Position numbers and translations under genes: made by a program | Source: Phycisphaeraceae bacterium | Lineage (GTDB): Bacteria > Planctomycetota > Phycisphaerae > Phycisphaerales > SM1A02 | Direction: 5' to 3' | Length of the DNA: 64,000 nucleotides | Assembly (NCBI GenBank): GCA_019636735.1 | Contig: JAHBWY010000009.1 | Location: 1-64,000 of the forward strand | The notes under the pieces: generated by a model | The model's database searches: none | Seen by the model: only the letters and a program-made list of their open reading frames with translations | Told to the model about the DNA's origin: nothing | In this document: piece after piece, positions 42,944 to 51,641 of the stretch | How positions within the stretch are numbered: the first letter of the stretch is position 1 | Layout: every line of letters starts with the position of its first letter

Positions 42944-45213
42944 GCCTTGGCCCTCCGGATCTCCGAGAGCCGGACCCGGGGCCGGGTCTCCGGCTTGGCG
43001 TCCGTCCCGAACAGCACCGTGCCCTGCATCGAGGCCGCCACCGCCGCGCCGACCAAGCAGTCGAGCCAGTGGTTGTCGGCCCCGCTCAGCCGCAGTTTCC
43101 ATTCGTCCACCGTGCGTCCGCGACCGCTCGTCTGGACGCGGTACTCGCTGGTCAGGTGGTCGGCGAGCAGCCGATGCGACTCCGCCGCGCGGCCGAAGAG
43201 CGAGAGGCAGCCCGGGTCGCCCATCGGGACCGCCAGCCGGGCATGCACGAAGCTCTTCCAGTAGTTGCTGTCGAAGAGCGCATGCCGCACGCCGCGGCGA
43301 CCCGTCACCACCGGCACGCGCCAGTTGAGCCCGACCCGCTCGCCGCGCTTGCGCTTGTGCTCGGCGAAGGGGATGCTCGACGCGCCGACGTAGCGGCCGT
43401 GCCCGGGCATCACGATGCCGCCGAAGCTCGTCTGGCGGCAGAACTGGTAGACGACGTCCGACGACTGGCCCCAGTTCGCATCGATCAGACAGCGCTCGAT
43501 CCGCACCTCGGAGCCATCATCGCGCCGCCACGACCGGCCGACGCGTTCCGCGACCAGCGCTTCCAGCCCCGCGTAGATCGCGCCCTCCTGGCCCGCTCGC
43601 GGCAGCGCCGTCTGGAGCGTGACCCGCGCATCGCGCAAGGCGAAGTACGCCGCCTTCTGGTCGGGCCACGCGCCGTAGTCCACGACGTAGCCGGTGAAGT
43701 CGTCCTCCCACGCCGCGACGAGCCAGTAGAGCAGCTTCCCCTGCACGTCGATGAACATCGTCAGCCGCGTGCAGGTCGTCGGCACAACGCCACGCGGGAT
43801 GCCGTTGGTCTTGGCCGCGATCTGCTCGGCGGTGAGCAGGTCGTCGTCCGCGGTTACCTCGGGCAGCGGCTCGTTCTGGTACTCGGCCCAGAACGCGGCC
43901 TCGTCGAGGTAGCGCAGGTTCATCGCGTGCTGAATGGCCGAGCGTTCGTCATGGTTGAAGCGGGCGGGCCATGCGACCACGGCGCCGTCATCCATCGCTG
44001 CGCGGTTGGCCTCGTAGAATGCTGTCGCTTCGCCGATGCCGCGATCATTGCGGAGACCATCCGCGCGGAGCTCGGCGTACCGCGCCCAAAGCGTCTCATC
44101 AGTCGGGAACGCGTACACCATCTTGGTGCGCTCGCCCTGCCATGTGGGATGGCGCTCACGGTCGAGGAGCCGGTCGGCCAGGTCGTCGGGCCGAACCACG
44201 GTCAGCGTCATCAGTCCCGCGATCTTCTTGCCGGGGCCCGCGAGTCCGAGGATGGCACCCGCGAGGATGCGCTCGCGCGCCGCGCACTGGCTCGGGCTGC
44301 GCGCCGACTCGTCCGTCTGCGGATCGTCGATCAGAACCAGCGACGGTCGCACGCTCTGGCCATCGGGGAGCTTCCGCTTCATGCCGCGGATGCGCCCGGT
44401 GATGCCCGCGACGGCGATGATCGCGCCCGACGCCCGCGAGTCTGCGATCGTGGGCATCACCATCTCCTTCGCGGTCCAGCCGATGTGCGTCGGCTCGCCG
44501 TGGTAGAGCTGGCCCGAGGCCCGCTGGTGGATGCCCTCGAGGCAGCGGATCGGGAAGCACGCCTCGGGGAAGTCGTCGAGCAGCCGGTCGTTGTTCTCCA
44601 GCTCGCTCTTGATGCTCTCCAGCATCGACGCGGCGTGCTCCTCGTCGCTTCCGATCAGGCACACGAACTGCCGCGCGCCGATCAGGATTGCCCAGAGGCA
44701 TGCGATCTCGCACAGCGTCGTCTTGCCGGAACCTCTGGGCATCGCCATCGCGAAGAGCCCGCCCTCGAGCACCGCCTGCTCGATCTTGGCGATCACCTTC
44801 AGGTGGTCGTCCGACCACGGCAGGTGGAACGTCTGCGGGAAGTAGGTGTCGCAGAAGGCCCGGAACGACCGCGAGCAGCGGTCCTTCCGCTCGGGATCGC
44901 CGACCGGCGGCAGCTCGCCGATGTTGCGGCCCGACAGCGAGAGAGCCGCGGCGCGGGCGCGTTGCCGCTCTCGCTCGGCGTCGTAGCCGCTGAGCGCGTT
45001 CTTCTGCGCGTCTGGCTTCGGCGCGTGCCGGATCGAGATGAGCCAGGCGACATAGCGGAAGAGGTCGACCGTCTTGCCGTCCCCAATCCGGAAGCCAGCG
45101 CGCGTGCGGTGGCGATGCAGTTGCCGCTCGGCGATCACCTCGCCCAGCGGGGTCGAGTTGAGCAGGCGGCACGCGTCGCTCGGCTTGAGGTTGCGCGGGT
45201 CAATCGTCGCCAC
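42940..45213 (-). CDS. Terminase large subunit (GpA-like)
   Basis: A 757-aa packaging motor. Walker A is PRGSGKTT (159-166), Walker B LVLIDDPQTDE; the C-terminal half carries the nuclease region (MFIDVQGKLLYWLVAAW with an Asp as first metal ligand, then CLIDANWGQSSDVVYQF). It would translocate DNA into capsids and cut it. It overlaps the small 78-aa gene upstream by 14 nt. Confidence 0.92.
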   Translation of the reverse strand: MATIDPRNLKPSDACRLLNSTPLGEVIAERQLHRHRTRAGFRIGDGKTVDLFRYVAWLISIRHAPKPDAQKNALSGYDAERERQRARAAALSLSGRNIGELPPVGDPERKDRCSRSFRAFCDTYFPQTFHLPWSDDHLKVIAKIEQAVLEGGLFAMAMPRGSGKTTLCEIACLWAILIGARQFVCLIGSDEEHAASMLESIKSELENNDRLLDDFPEACFPIRCLEGIHQRASGQLYHGEPTHIGWTAKEMVMPTIADSRASGAIIAVAGITGRIRGMKRKLPDGQSVRPSLVLIDDPQTDESARSPSQCAARERILAGAILGLAGPGKKIAGLMTLTVVRPDDLADRLLDRERHPTWQGERTKMVYAFPTDETLWARYAELRADGLRNDRGIGEATAFYEANRAAMDDGAVVAWPARFNHDERSAIQHAMNLRYLDEAAFWAEYQNEPLPEVTADDDLLTAEQIAAKTNGIPRGVVPTTCTRLTMFIDVQGKLLYWLVAAWEDDFTGYVVDYGAWPDQKAAYFALRDARVTLQTALPRAGQEGAIYAGLEALVAERVGRSWRRDDGSEVRIERCLIDANWGQSSDVVYQFCRQTSFGGIVMPGHGRYVGASSIPFAEHKRKRGERVGLNWRVPVVTGRRGVRHALFDSNYWKSFVHARLAVPMGDPGCLSLFGRAAESHRLLADHLTSEYRVQTSGRGRTVDEWKLRLSGADNHWLDCLVGAAVAASMQGTVLFGTDAKPETRPRVRLSEIRRAKA

Positions 45214-45436
45214 GCGCCATCTCCTTCACGAGCCACGCTGCGTAGTGAACGAGGTTCATCGTCTCATCGGTGTTCGTCGGCGCGCCTGCATCTATGTCCG
45301 CGCGCAGCATCGCCTCCGTCACCTCGCCGCCGCCAAGGCGCGTGAGCACGCGCGCGGCGTCCGCGACCGACAGCGCTGCCGGATTCAGCCGCCCCGGGTC
45401 GCCCCCCGGACTCGCGTTAGGCGCGTGTTGGGCCAT
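45200..45436 (-). CDS. Small terminase-associated protein
   Basis: A 78-aa protein: ALSVADAARVLTRLGGG, VTEAMLRADIDAGAPTNTD and NLVHYAAWLVKEMARG. The HTH-like first half and its position just before the large terminase suggest a small-terminase-like role. The chosen ATG is 45,436; the frame is open to 45,520. Confidence 0.65.
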   Translation of the reverse strand: MAQHAPNASPGGDPGRLNPAALSVADAARVLTRLGGGEVTEAMLRADIDAGAPTNTDETMNLVHYAAWLVKEMARGDD

Positions 45437-45642
45437 GTGGCCGCCCTCCGGGAGCGCCTTCCGGACCTGCATCCGGCCACGTTTGGCCACCGTGGCGGCC
45501 CTCGGCGCGGAGTCGCCCACATTCGTCGAAAGCCCGGCGGATTCCGGCGAAACGGCCTTGATGTTCCGCGCGGCTCACGCCCTTGTGTGTCCAACGCGGG
45601 ACGCATTCCGCAGCCCGCCAAACGCCCCGAACGGAGAACGCC

Positions 45643-45897
45643 ATGACCAACGACGCCAGCCAAACCCCACGCACCGCGACCAGCGCGTACGCCGCCGCCC
45701 GCAACGACATCGCCCGCCTCCTCGACGTCCTCGACATGGAGCTCGCCAAGCACGACGAGCGCGCCAAGGCCGACGAGAAGAACTGGGGCTTCGCGGGCAA
45801 CCTCCAGAAGCTCCGCTGCGACTTGGTCGACGCGGTCGCCTTCATCGCCGGGATGGACCGCAGCGAGGTCGAGTCCTTCCTCGACGACGCAGCGTGA
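45643..45897 (+). CDS. Small helical protein, plus-strand island
   Basis: An 84-aa acidic helical protein (ARNDIARLLDVLDMELAKHD, then MDRSEVESFLDDAA). GGAG 7 nt before the ATG supports the start. First of five plus-strand genes running against the surrounding prophage operons. Not recognised. The 206 bp before it (45,437-45,642) must hold the divergent promoters; several GGCC-rich inverted repeats occur there, but no clear -35/-10 pair. Confidence 0.6.
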   Translation: MTNDASQTPRTATSAYAAARNDIARLLDVLDMELAKHDERAKADEKNWGFAGNLQKLRCDLVDAVAFIAGMDRSEVESFLDDAA

Positions 45898-45933
45898 GCC
45901 GCACGCCACCAGCCACCCACCACGGAGACCACC

Positions 45934-46248
45934 ATGACCACGAACGCGACCAACGACGACCGCACCTGGCACATCGAGTACGCGAAGCGCTCGCTCGCGA
46001 GCATGACCGACGACGCCAAGGCCGACATCCGGGCGAAGATCGATTGGATTCGCCGGAGCCTCGACGAGGCCGAGCATCGACTCGACCGGGGCGAGATGCC
46101 CAACACCTGCGGCATCCTCCAGTCGAGCGCGATGGAGCTCGAGATGGCGCTCGCCCGCCTCGCCGCGATGCGCGACGCCACGCCCGCGATCACGATCCTG
46201 ACCGACGCCCTCGACGCGGCCGCCAACCCCCGGAAGGAGGCCCGATGA
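45934..46248 (+). CDS. Small helical protein, plus-strand island
   Basis: A 104-aa helical protein (WHIEYAKRSLASMTDDAKAD, then MELEMALARLAAMRD). GGAG precedes the ATG by 7 nt. It overlaps the next gene by 4 nt (ATGA). No family recognised. Confidence 0.6.
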   Translation: MTTNATNDDRTWHIEYAKRSLASMTDDAKADIRAKIDWIRRSLDEAEHRLDRGEMPNTCGILQSSAMELEMALARLAAMRDATPAITILTDALDAAANPRKEAR

Positions 46249-46511
46249 CCACGCAGCCCGATCCCGCGCGCGACGCCGCGATCCTCGCCATCGCCAAGCA
46301 CGAGCTTCTCTTCGAGGTCGACACCTTCGAGCCGCGCCGCAGCGGAGCGGACTTCCGCGAGGTGGCGATCTGGATGGTCGAGCAGGCTCTCACCGCCGCC
46401 TACGAGGCCGGACGCGAGGCAGGCCGCTCGGCCGAGCGGAAACGGCGGACGCCGACCCGATGCCAATGCCCGGCCTGCGGCCGGGAGATCCGAATCACGC
46501 CAGTCACCTGA
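46245..46511 (+). CDS. Small protein with helical domain and single Cys pair
   Basis: An 88-aa protein: AILAIAKHELLFEVDTFEPR, DFREVAIWMVEQALTAAYEA, then a basic stretch and CQCPACGRE. The first part resembles a small domain (DUF6900 type, from memory) found on phages and plasmids; the assignment is tentative. AAGGAGG precedes the start. A terminator overlaps its stop codon. Confidence 0.6.
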   Translation: MTTQPDPARDAAILAIAKHELLFEVDTFEPRRSGADFREVAIWMVEQALTAAYEAGREAGRSAERKRRTPTRCQCPACGREIRITPVT

Positions 46512-46538
46512 AGCCCGCACGTCGCGGGCTTCGCTGTT
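46510..46538 (+). terminator. Hairpin terminator in the plus-strand island
   Basis: A perfect 9-bp stem (GAAGCCCGC and complement, 46,510-46,518 and 46,524-46,532) with a 5-nt loop, followed by GCTGTTTC. It lies directly after the stop of the 88-aa gene and splits the island into two transcripts. Confidence 0.65.
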
Positions 46539-46565
46539 TCTCACACCTCCACAAGGAGCATGACC

Positions 46566-47117
46566 ATGTCGAACCCCCGGAAGAAGTCCACCACCAAGAA
46601 GGCCACCACGAAGAAGGCGCCTCGCATGTCCGCCAGCGCGGCCCGGGCCGAGGGCGCTCAGCGCACCAAGCGGGCGCTCGCGGACGCCAAGGCAGCGACC
46701 GAGGCGAACCTCAAGGCGATCGCCGCCGCCGATCAGGAGAACGCGGCGAAGCGCGACGAACGCGCCACCAGCGCCGACGCCATGACCGCCAGCGAGCGCG
46801 CGATGGCGAAGGCGAAGGCCCCGTCCAACCGCACCAACAAGACCGCGACGAAGGCGGCCAAGCCGAAGCCCGAGCCCTCGACCAAGCGCATCAGCGGGCT
46901 CGACCTGGCGGCCAAGGTGCTCGCGTCGGCCAAGGAGCCGCTCAACGCCAAGACGATCGCGGAGCGCGCCATCGCCGCGGGCTGGAAGACCAGCGGCGCG
47001 ACGCCGCACGCGACGCTCTACGCCGCGATGATCCGCGAGATCGCAGCCAAGGGGAAGGACGCGCGCTTCCGCAAGACCGACCGCGGCCTGTTCACCGCCG
47101 CAGGGAAGGGAGCGTGA
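46566..47117 (+). CDS. HARE-HTH-like protein with histone-H1-like basic arm
   Basis: A 183-aa protein. Residues 1-105 are Lys/Ala/Thr-rich (KKSTTKKATTKKAP and similar), like bacterial histone-H1-like tails. Residues 107-178 form a HARE-HTH/winged-helix domain (GLDLAAKVLASAKEPLNAKT, AGWKTSGATPHATLYAAMIR, FRKTDRGLF). It would bind and perhaps condense DNA (inference). AGGAG 8 nt before ATG 46,566 favours this start over ATG 46,560. Confidence 0.75.
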   Translation: MSNPRKKSTTKKATTKKAPRMSASAARAEGAQRTKRALADAKAATEANLKAIAAADQENAAKRDERATSADAMTASERAMAKAKAPSNRTNKTATKAAKPKPEPSTKRISGLDLAAKVLASAKEPLNAKTIAERAIAAGWKTSGATPHATLYAAMIREIAAKGKDARFRKTDRGLFTAAGKGA

Positions 47118-47120
47118 TCC

Positions 47121-47486
47121 ATGACGCACGCCACCGAACGCAACGAGCAGTTCACGGTCGCGCATGACCACCTCGTCCGCTCGGTCGTTCCCGCGTCTGG
47201 TCGGGGCGAGCCGTACGAGCACCGATGCCCCGCGGCAGCGTTCGAGGCCATCGCGCACGCGGCCGAGCTCTTCAGCATGGAGCAGGGCGACCCCGGCTTC
47301 ACGCTCGAGGAGCTGGCCATCGCGGCGGGAACGCCCAGCACGCAGACGGCGGTCGCACTGGCCTTCATGAAGGAGCGCGGCTGCATCGTCACGCGGTATC
47401 GGCGCAACTTCGCCGCCGGGCGCTGCCTCTTCGAGGACGCCATGATCGAGTATCACGCGCTCCGGGAGAAGGGCCCCGAAGCCTGA
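47121..47486 (+). CDS. Small winged-helix-like protein
   Basis: A 121-aa protein with an apparent winged-helix: FTLEELAIAAGTPSTQTAVA, then FMKERGCIVTRYRRNFAAGR. It begins 3 bp after the HARE-HTH gene and is probably co-transcribed and related in function. It faces the methyltransferase gene tail-to-tail with 20 bp between. Confidence 0.55.
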   Translation: MTHATERNEQFTVAHDHLVRSVVPASGRGEPYEHRCPAAAFEAIAHAAELFSMEQGDPGFTLEELAIAAGTPSTQTAVALAFMKERGCIVTRYRRNFAAGRCLFEDAMIEYHALREKGPEA

Positions 47487-47506
47487 TCGCATCGCGGGGG
47501 TCTCCC

Positions 47507-48913
47507 TCACGCCTCGGCTCCTGCCGGGGCTTTCTCTTCGGCCTGAGCGTTCGCCGCTGGAATCCGCTGCGCCTTCTGCCCGGTGAACTGCTCCCAGCGC
47601 TGAACGATCACATCGCAGTAGAGCGGGTCGAGCTCCATCAGGAACGCTCGGCGTCCCTGCTGCTCGCACGCGATGAGCGTCGAGCCCGAACCGCCGAAGA
47701 GATCAAGCACGTTCTCGCCGGGTTCCGACGAGAACTGGATCGCCCGCGCTGCGAGCTCAACGGGCTTCTCGGTGAGGTGGACCATCGACTGCGGGTTGAC
47801 CTTCTTGATCGACCAGGTGTCGGGCACGTTGGCGGGCCCGAAGAAGCGGTGCGCAGCGCCCTCGCGCCAGCCGTAGAAGCACCACTCGTGGTTGCCCATG
47901 AAGTCCTTGCGCGTGAGGACCGGGTGCTCCTTGATCCAGATGATCGCCTGGCTGAAGTAGAGCTCGCACGCCTTCAGCACCGGCGGGTAGTTCGCGCAGT
48001 TGGCGTAGCCGCCCCAGATGTAGAAGCCGCCGCCGGGGACGAGCACGCGAGCGATGTTCCCGAACCACGCCGCAAGCAGCCGGTCGAACTCGTCGTCGCT
48101 CACGAAGTCGTTGGCGAGCGGTCGGTCCTTGGCCCGCATCTTCTTCGTCGTCGGCTGCGCCTTCTCCGGATGGCGCGCGAGGTCCATCTTCTGGTGATGC
48201 GTCTGCTTCCGCGCACGGTCCTGCTTGCCGCGCTCGCTGGTGGAGCGTTCGCACTGGAGGTCCTCTCGCCGCGAGAACGACGTGATGCCCGCGGCGATGG
48301 CGTTGTTGCTGCGCGGCTCGACCTTGACGTTGTACGGAGGATCGGTGTTCGCCAGATGGATCGCCTCGCCATCGAGCAGTCGGTCGAGATCGGCGACGCT
48401 GCCGCTGTCGCCGCAGAGCAGCCGGTGCCTGCCGAGCACCCAGAGGTCGCCGGGCTTCGTGGTCGCTTCGTCGGGCGGTGCGGGAACCTCGTCGGGATCG
48501 GCGAGGCCGGGGTTGCCGCCAGCGTTGAGCAGCTTGGCGAGCTCGCCCTCGTCGAAGCCAAGAAGCGACAGGTCGTAGTCCATCCCCTTGAGCTCCCCGA
48601 GCTCGATGGGCAGCAGGTCGAAGTCCCACTCCGCGAGCTCGGCGCTCTTGTTGTCGGCGATGCGGTACGCCTTGATCTGCGCGGGCGACAGGTCCTTGGC
48701 GACGTGGACCGGGACCTTCGCGAGCCCCAGCTTCTGCGCGGCCTTCCATCGGGTGTGCCCGCAGACGATCACCCCCGACTCATCGACAACGATCGGTTGG
48801 CGGAAGCCGAACTCGCGCAGCGACGCGGCGACCGCATCGACCGCGCCGTCGTTGATCCGGGGGTTCTTCTCGTAGGGGGTGATGTCCGCGAGCGGACGAA
48901 TCTCGATCTTCAT
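47507..48913 (-). CDS. ParB-domain DNA methyltransferase (beta class)
   Basis: A 468-aa fusion. Residues 1-100 are a ParB/Srx-like nuclease domain with GHTRWKAA (52-59). The rest is an amino-DNA methyltransferase with TDPPY (motif IV) before LDLFGGSGST (motif I), the beta-class order, separated by a Lys/Arg-rich target-recognition insert. Such solitary phage enzymes protect phage DNA from host restriction or regulate genes. GGAGG 8 nt before the ATG fixes the start. Confidence 0.9.
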   Translation of the reverse strand: MKIEIRPLADITPYEKNPRINDGAVDAVAASLREFGFRQPIVVDESGVIVCGHTRWKAAQKLGLAKVPVHVAKDLSPAQIKAYRIADNKSAELAEWDFDLLPIELGELKGMDYDLSLLGFDEGELAKLLNAGGNPGLADPDEVPAPPDEATTKPGDLWVLGRHRLLCGDSGSVADLDRLLDGEAIHLANTDPPYNVKVEPRSNNAIAAGITSFSRREDLQCERSTSERGKQDRARKQTHHQKMDLARHPEKAQPTTKKMRAKDRPLANDFVSDDEFDRLLAAWFGNIARVLVPGGGFYIWGGYANCANYPPVLKACELYFSQAIIWIKEHPVLTRKDFMGNHEWCFYGWREGAAHRFFGPANVPDTWSIKKVNPQSMVHLTEKPVELAARAIQFSSEPGENVLDLFGGSGSTLIACEQQGRRAFLMELDPLYCDVIVQRWEQFTGQKAQRIPAANAQAEEKAPAGAEA

Positions 48914-49331
48914 GGCACAAGCCTCCATGCGGGTGCGGGATGAGCGGGACGGCGGTGGTTCAGCGCGACGGCGGCCCACGTTGGGCCGTGTGGCGAAGGG
49001 GGAGCGGATCGGGGCGACGGGGCCGCCGCGCGGGGCGTCGCCAACGTGGGCGAACGTCGCGGGCCACGGGCGGAGCCCCAGATCGCCCGTCGGTCAACCG
49101 GAAGTAAGTCAGTCGGGGTTTGCGGCTGTTCCCGGCGGCGTCTCGGGCCGAGATTCCCGCCGGAGTACCTATTGGCCTCGGCCGCACTCGCCCCAGTTAC
49201 CCACACCGCGCCCACTCGCGACGTGGCCGCCCACGTTGGCGTCAGGCGCGCCCGGCGGCGCGGCGGGACGGTCGTCGCCTCGAGCCAACCCGCCGCCACA
49301 CGGGCCAACGTCCCGGGCCGGTTTGGGGGGG

Positions 49332-49471
49332 TCTCTTGCGCGCACTCTCTTGCGCGCGCTCGTGGGTGCGTCGCTCTAGCGCACGCACCCACGGGGGGGT
49401 ATGGGGGGGTGCGCGCGAGAGAGTAGTCCTCTCTTGCGCGCACCTGATCCATGTGCGTTGCGCGCAAGAGA
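49332..49471. repeat. Iteron-like 13-mers TCTCTTGCGCGCA
   Basis: Exact copies at 49,332-49,344 and 49,430-49,442, a 12-nt copy at 49,346-49,357, and an exact inverted copy at 49,459-49,471. Degenerate copies occur near 49,411-49,422 (inverted) and 49,475-49,486. Spacing is irregular. The pattern resembles initiator-binding iterons. Confidence 0.7.
49361..49393. repeat. Long hairpin within the iteron region
   Basis: Perfect 11-bp arms (CGTGGGTGCGT and complement) enclose an 11-nt loop that itself can form 4 more pairs (CGCT-CT-AGCG) with a one-base bulge. It is flanked on both sides by the 13-mers and followed by two G7 tracts. Candidate strand-opening or primase-recognition structure. Confidence 0.7.
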
Positions 49472-49502
49472 CCCCTCTTTCGCGCGGGTCGGATGGCGCG
49501 CA

Positions 49503-51641
49503 TCACAGGTCTCCTCCGGCGTCGTCGGGTCCGGTCGCAGGGACGATTCTCGGGGCAGAGCGCCCGTTGAACGCCTCCTGTCCGACCAAGCCCTCGCTCA
49601 CCGCAAGCGAGATGAGCCGCCTGGCTGCGCGGTCGGAGAGACCGCACGCCCGGGCGACCGTGACGACCTCCTCGCGTGTGCGGGGTTCGGGAATGAACGC
49701 CTCGACGAACCGCTCCGCGGTCCACTCGGGCTCTTTGGGCGGGTCGTCGGCTCTCGGCTCCTTGCGCTTGGTCGGACGCTCGCTCTTGAGCGCGGCGGGA
49801 TCGAGACCGTCGTCCACCGTCCACACCGGGAACGACCAGCGCAGGCAGGTCGGGTCGACCGGCGCCCATGAACGGACGGCGGCGTCGAGCACGACCACGC
49901 CAGCTACCTCGTGCGGCCGAAGGACGAGGTGCGTGTCGGTGGCCCGGCTCTGCGCGCCGGCCCCCGCGCCCACATCGGTCACCGACTTCCCCGACTGGCT
50001 GCCCTTGGTCGAGTGGTGGATCAGGACGAAGCAGCAACCGAGCCGGTCGGCGAAGGCATCGATCCGGTTGTAGATGTTGGCCATCGTCCCGTTGTCGTTC
50101 TCGTCGCCGCCGCTGGGCATGAAGCGGTAGAAGGCGTCGAGGACGATGACCTTGAAGCGGCCGGGTTCGAGCGCTTCGAAGTAGGGCGCGAGCGTGAAGA
50201 TGTCCTGCAGGCGACCACGCAGGTTGTCGACGTGGATGCGCTGGGCGATCTCGCGCATGGCGACGCCCCGCGCCCGCACGACTTGTGGGATGCGGTGGGC
50301 GCTCGTCTCGCGGTGCAGCTCGTTGTCGATGATGAGCACTTCGCCCGGCACCGTCTGGTAGCGGCCGAGCCAGGCGTTGCCAGCGGCGACCGCGATGGCG
50401 AGGTCGAGCGTGAGCCAGCTCTTGCCTGTCTTCGGGCTGGCGATCACGTTCATCGTCTCGCCCTCGCGCAGGAGCCCGTGGATGACCGGCGCGCGGAGCT
50501 GCGGGTAGGCCGCGACGAGCTCGCCCACCGGCAATGGCGACGGCTCGACGGGGTTCGTCGGTGCCGACGGTGCTCCGACGATGAACGCCGAGAGATCGAC
50601 GCCGAGCGTGCGGTCCCTCAGCGGCTGGCCGTATCCCTGAGTCGCCAGCGCCGACGCCGCGGCGGTGAAATCGCCGTGGTGCTCGAGCAGCGCGTAGACC
50701 GCGAAGGGCGAGTAGCCGGTGTGCGGATCGAAGGGCGAGGCGTTCGACGAGAAGACGTAGAAGACCCGGTCCTTGAGCGTCGCGCTCGATCCGCTCGACT
50801 TGCCCGGCCTGCGCCAGTACTCGTTGCATCCGGGGGCGCCCGGCTTGGCCAGCGTCCAGCCATGCTCGGTGAGCACGTCCCGAGGGTCGCCGCGTTCGTT
50901 GAAGTCGTCACCCGGCCGGAGCGATGTCCGCGCATGGCCGACGGGTGTCGTCTGACCGACCACTGTTCCCGGCAGCTCGTCGAGCGCCCAGGCGCAGCCG
51001 AGCAGGATGTCGCGCTCCTCCGCCGTGATGACCGGCGGATCGCACAGGTCGCCCTGCACGAGGGCGTAGCCGTCGCTGGGCGCGCAGAGGAAGAGGCCGC
51101 CCTCGCCGCGCGTCTCGATCATGGTGACAGTGACGGACCACGCACCGCCCGCGTCGCGTCGGGGCACATGCGACTTCGTGCCGACGATGACCGGCTCGGG
51201 TCCATCGACCACGATCCGGCGCTGTGCGAGCTTGGTGTTGCCGCTCACCGGACCCGCGCAGCGATAGACGACGTGCATGCCGCTCGAGGGCGTCGACTCG
51301 ATGACCAGCCGTTCGACCAGCCCGGGCGCGTTGTCCTCGACGGCGCTGCGCCATGCAGCGAAGGCCTCGCCGCCGAGGTCGAAGTCGATCATCTCGAGGT
51401 TGCCCGAGACCGCACCGCAGACGAGGCACATCGACGCCGCGCCGCCGGTGGCATCCCCGAACCACGATCCGAGTTCGTCTCCCGACGGCAGACGCGACTG
51501 GAACGGCTTCCACGAGGTGAGCGCCACGCGCTTCTCGTCTCCGCGCCGGATCGCGGGCAGGGCGCACAGGCCCGCCGCGACGCACGCGGTCGCGTGCGAT
51601 CGGAGCGAGCCGTTCGGGTTGGGGCACGGCGCATCGCTCAC
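49503..51641 (-). CDS. Primase-polymerase/helicase-like replication protein
   Basis: A 712-aa replication protein. The N-terminal PrimPol domain has MIDFDLGG with the catalytic pair Asp86/Asp88 and SSGMHVVYR with His123. A linker domain (about 230-340) precedes a RecA/RepA-like ATPase with Walker A ASPKTGKSW (401-409), IIDNELHRE, and VIVLDAFYRFMPSGG (Walker B) followed by a HHSTKGSQSGKS sensor. A small C-terminal winged-helix-like domain ends it. It would prime and unwind phage DNA. The GTG start overlaps the HNH-like gene stop by 4 nt. Confidence 0.88.
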   Translation of the reverse strand: MSDAPCPNPNGSLRSHATACVAAGLCALPAIRRGDEKRVALTSWKPFQSRLPSGDELGSWFGDATGGAASMCLVCGAVSGNLEMIDFDLGGEAFAAWRSAVEDNAPGLVERLVIESTPSSGMHVVYRCAGPVSGNTKLAQRRIVVDGPEPVIVGTKSHVPRRDAGGAWSVTVTMIETRGEGGLFLCAPSDGYALVQGDLCDPPVITAEERDILLGCAWALDELPGTVVGQTTPVGHARTSLRPGDDFNERGDPRDVLTEHGWTLAKPGAPGCNEYWRRPGKSSGSSATLKDRVFYVFSSNASPFDPHTGYSPFAVYALLEHHGDFTAAASALATQGYGQPLRDRTLGVDLSAFIVGAPSAPTNPVEPSPLPVGELVAAYPQLRAPVIHGLLREGETMNVIASPKTGKSWLTLDLAIAVAAGNAWLGRYQTVPGEVLIIDNELHRETSAHRIPQVVRARGVAMREIAQRIHVDNLRGRLQDIFTLAPYFEALEPGRFKVIVLDAFYRFMPSGGDENDNGTMANIYNRIDAFADRLGCCFVLIHHSTKGSQSGKSVTDVGAGAGAQSRATDTHLVLRPHEVAGVVVLDAAVRSWAPVDPTCLRWSFPVWTVDDGLDPAALKSERPTKRKEPRADDPPKEPEWTAERFVEAFIPEPRTREEVVTVARACGLSDRAARRLISLAVSEGLVGQEAFNGRSAPRIVPATGPDDAGGDL

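Larger units (their letters stand above)
48914..49502. other. 589-bp repeat-rich non-coding region, candidate replication origin
   Basis: No credible gene on either strand. The left part has dispersed copies of CCAACGTGGGC or its complement (48,973-48,987 as a palindrome GGCCCA-CGT-TGGGCC, 49,041-49,051, 49,229-49,239, partial at 49,305). The right 150 bp carries 13-mer repeats and a long hairpin (listed separately). It lies directly 3' of the PrimPol-helicase gene, where phage and plasmid origins are often found. Confidence 0.6.

Noticed and set aside
43069..45345. 758-aa plus-strand reading frame
   Set aside because: Antisense to the terminase gene, whose motifs are unambiguous.
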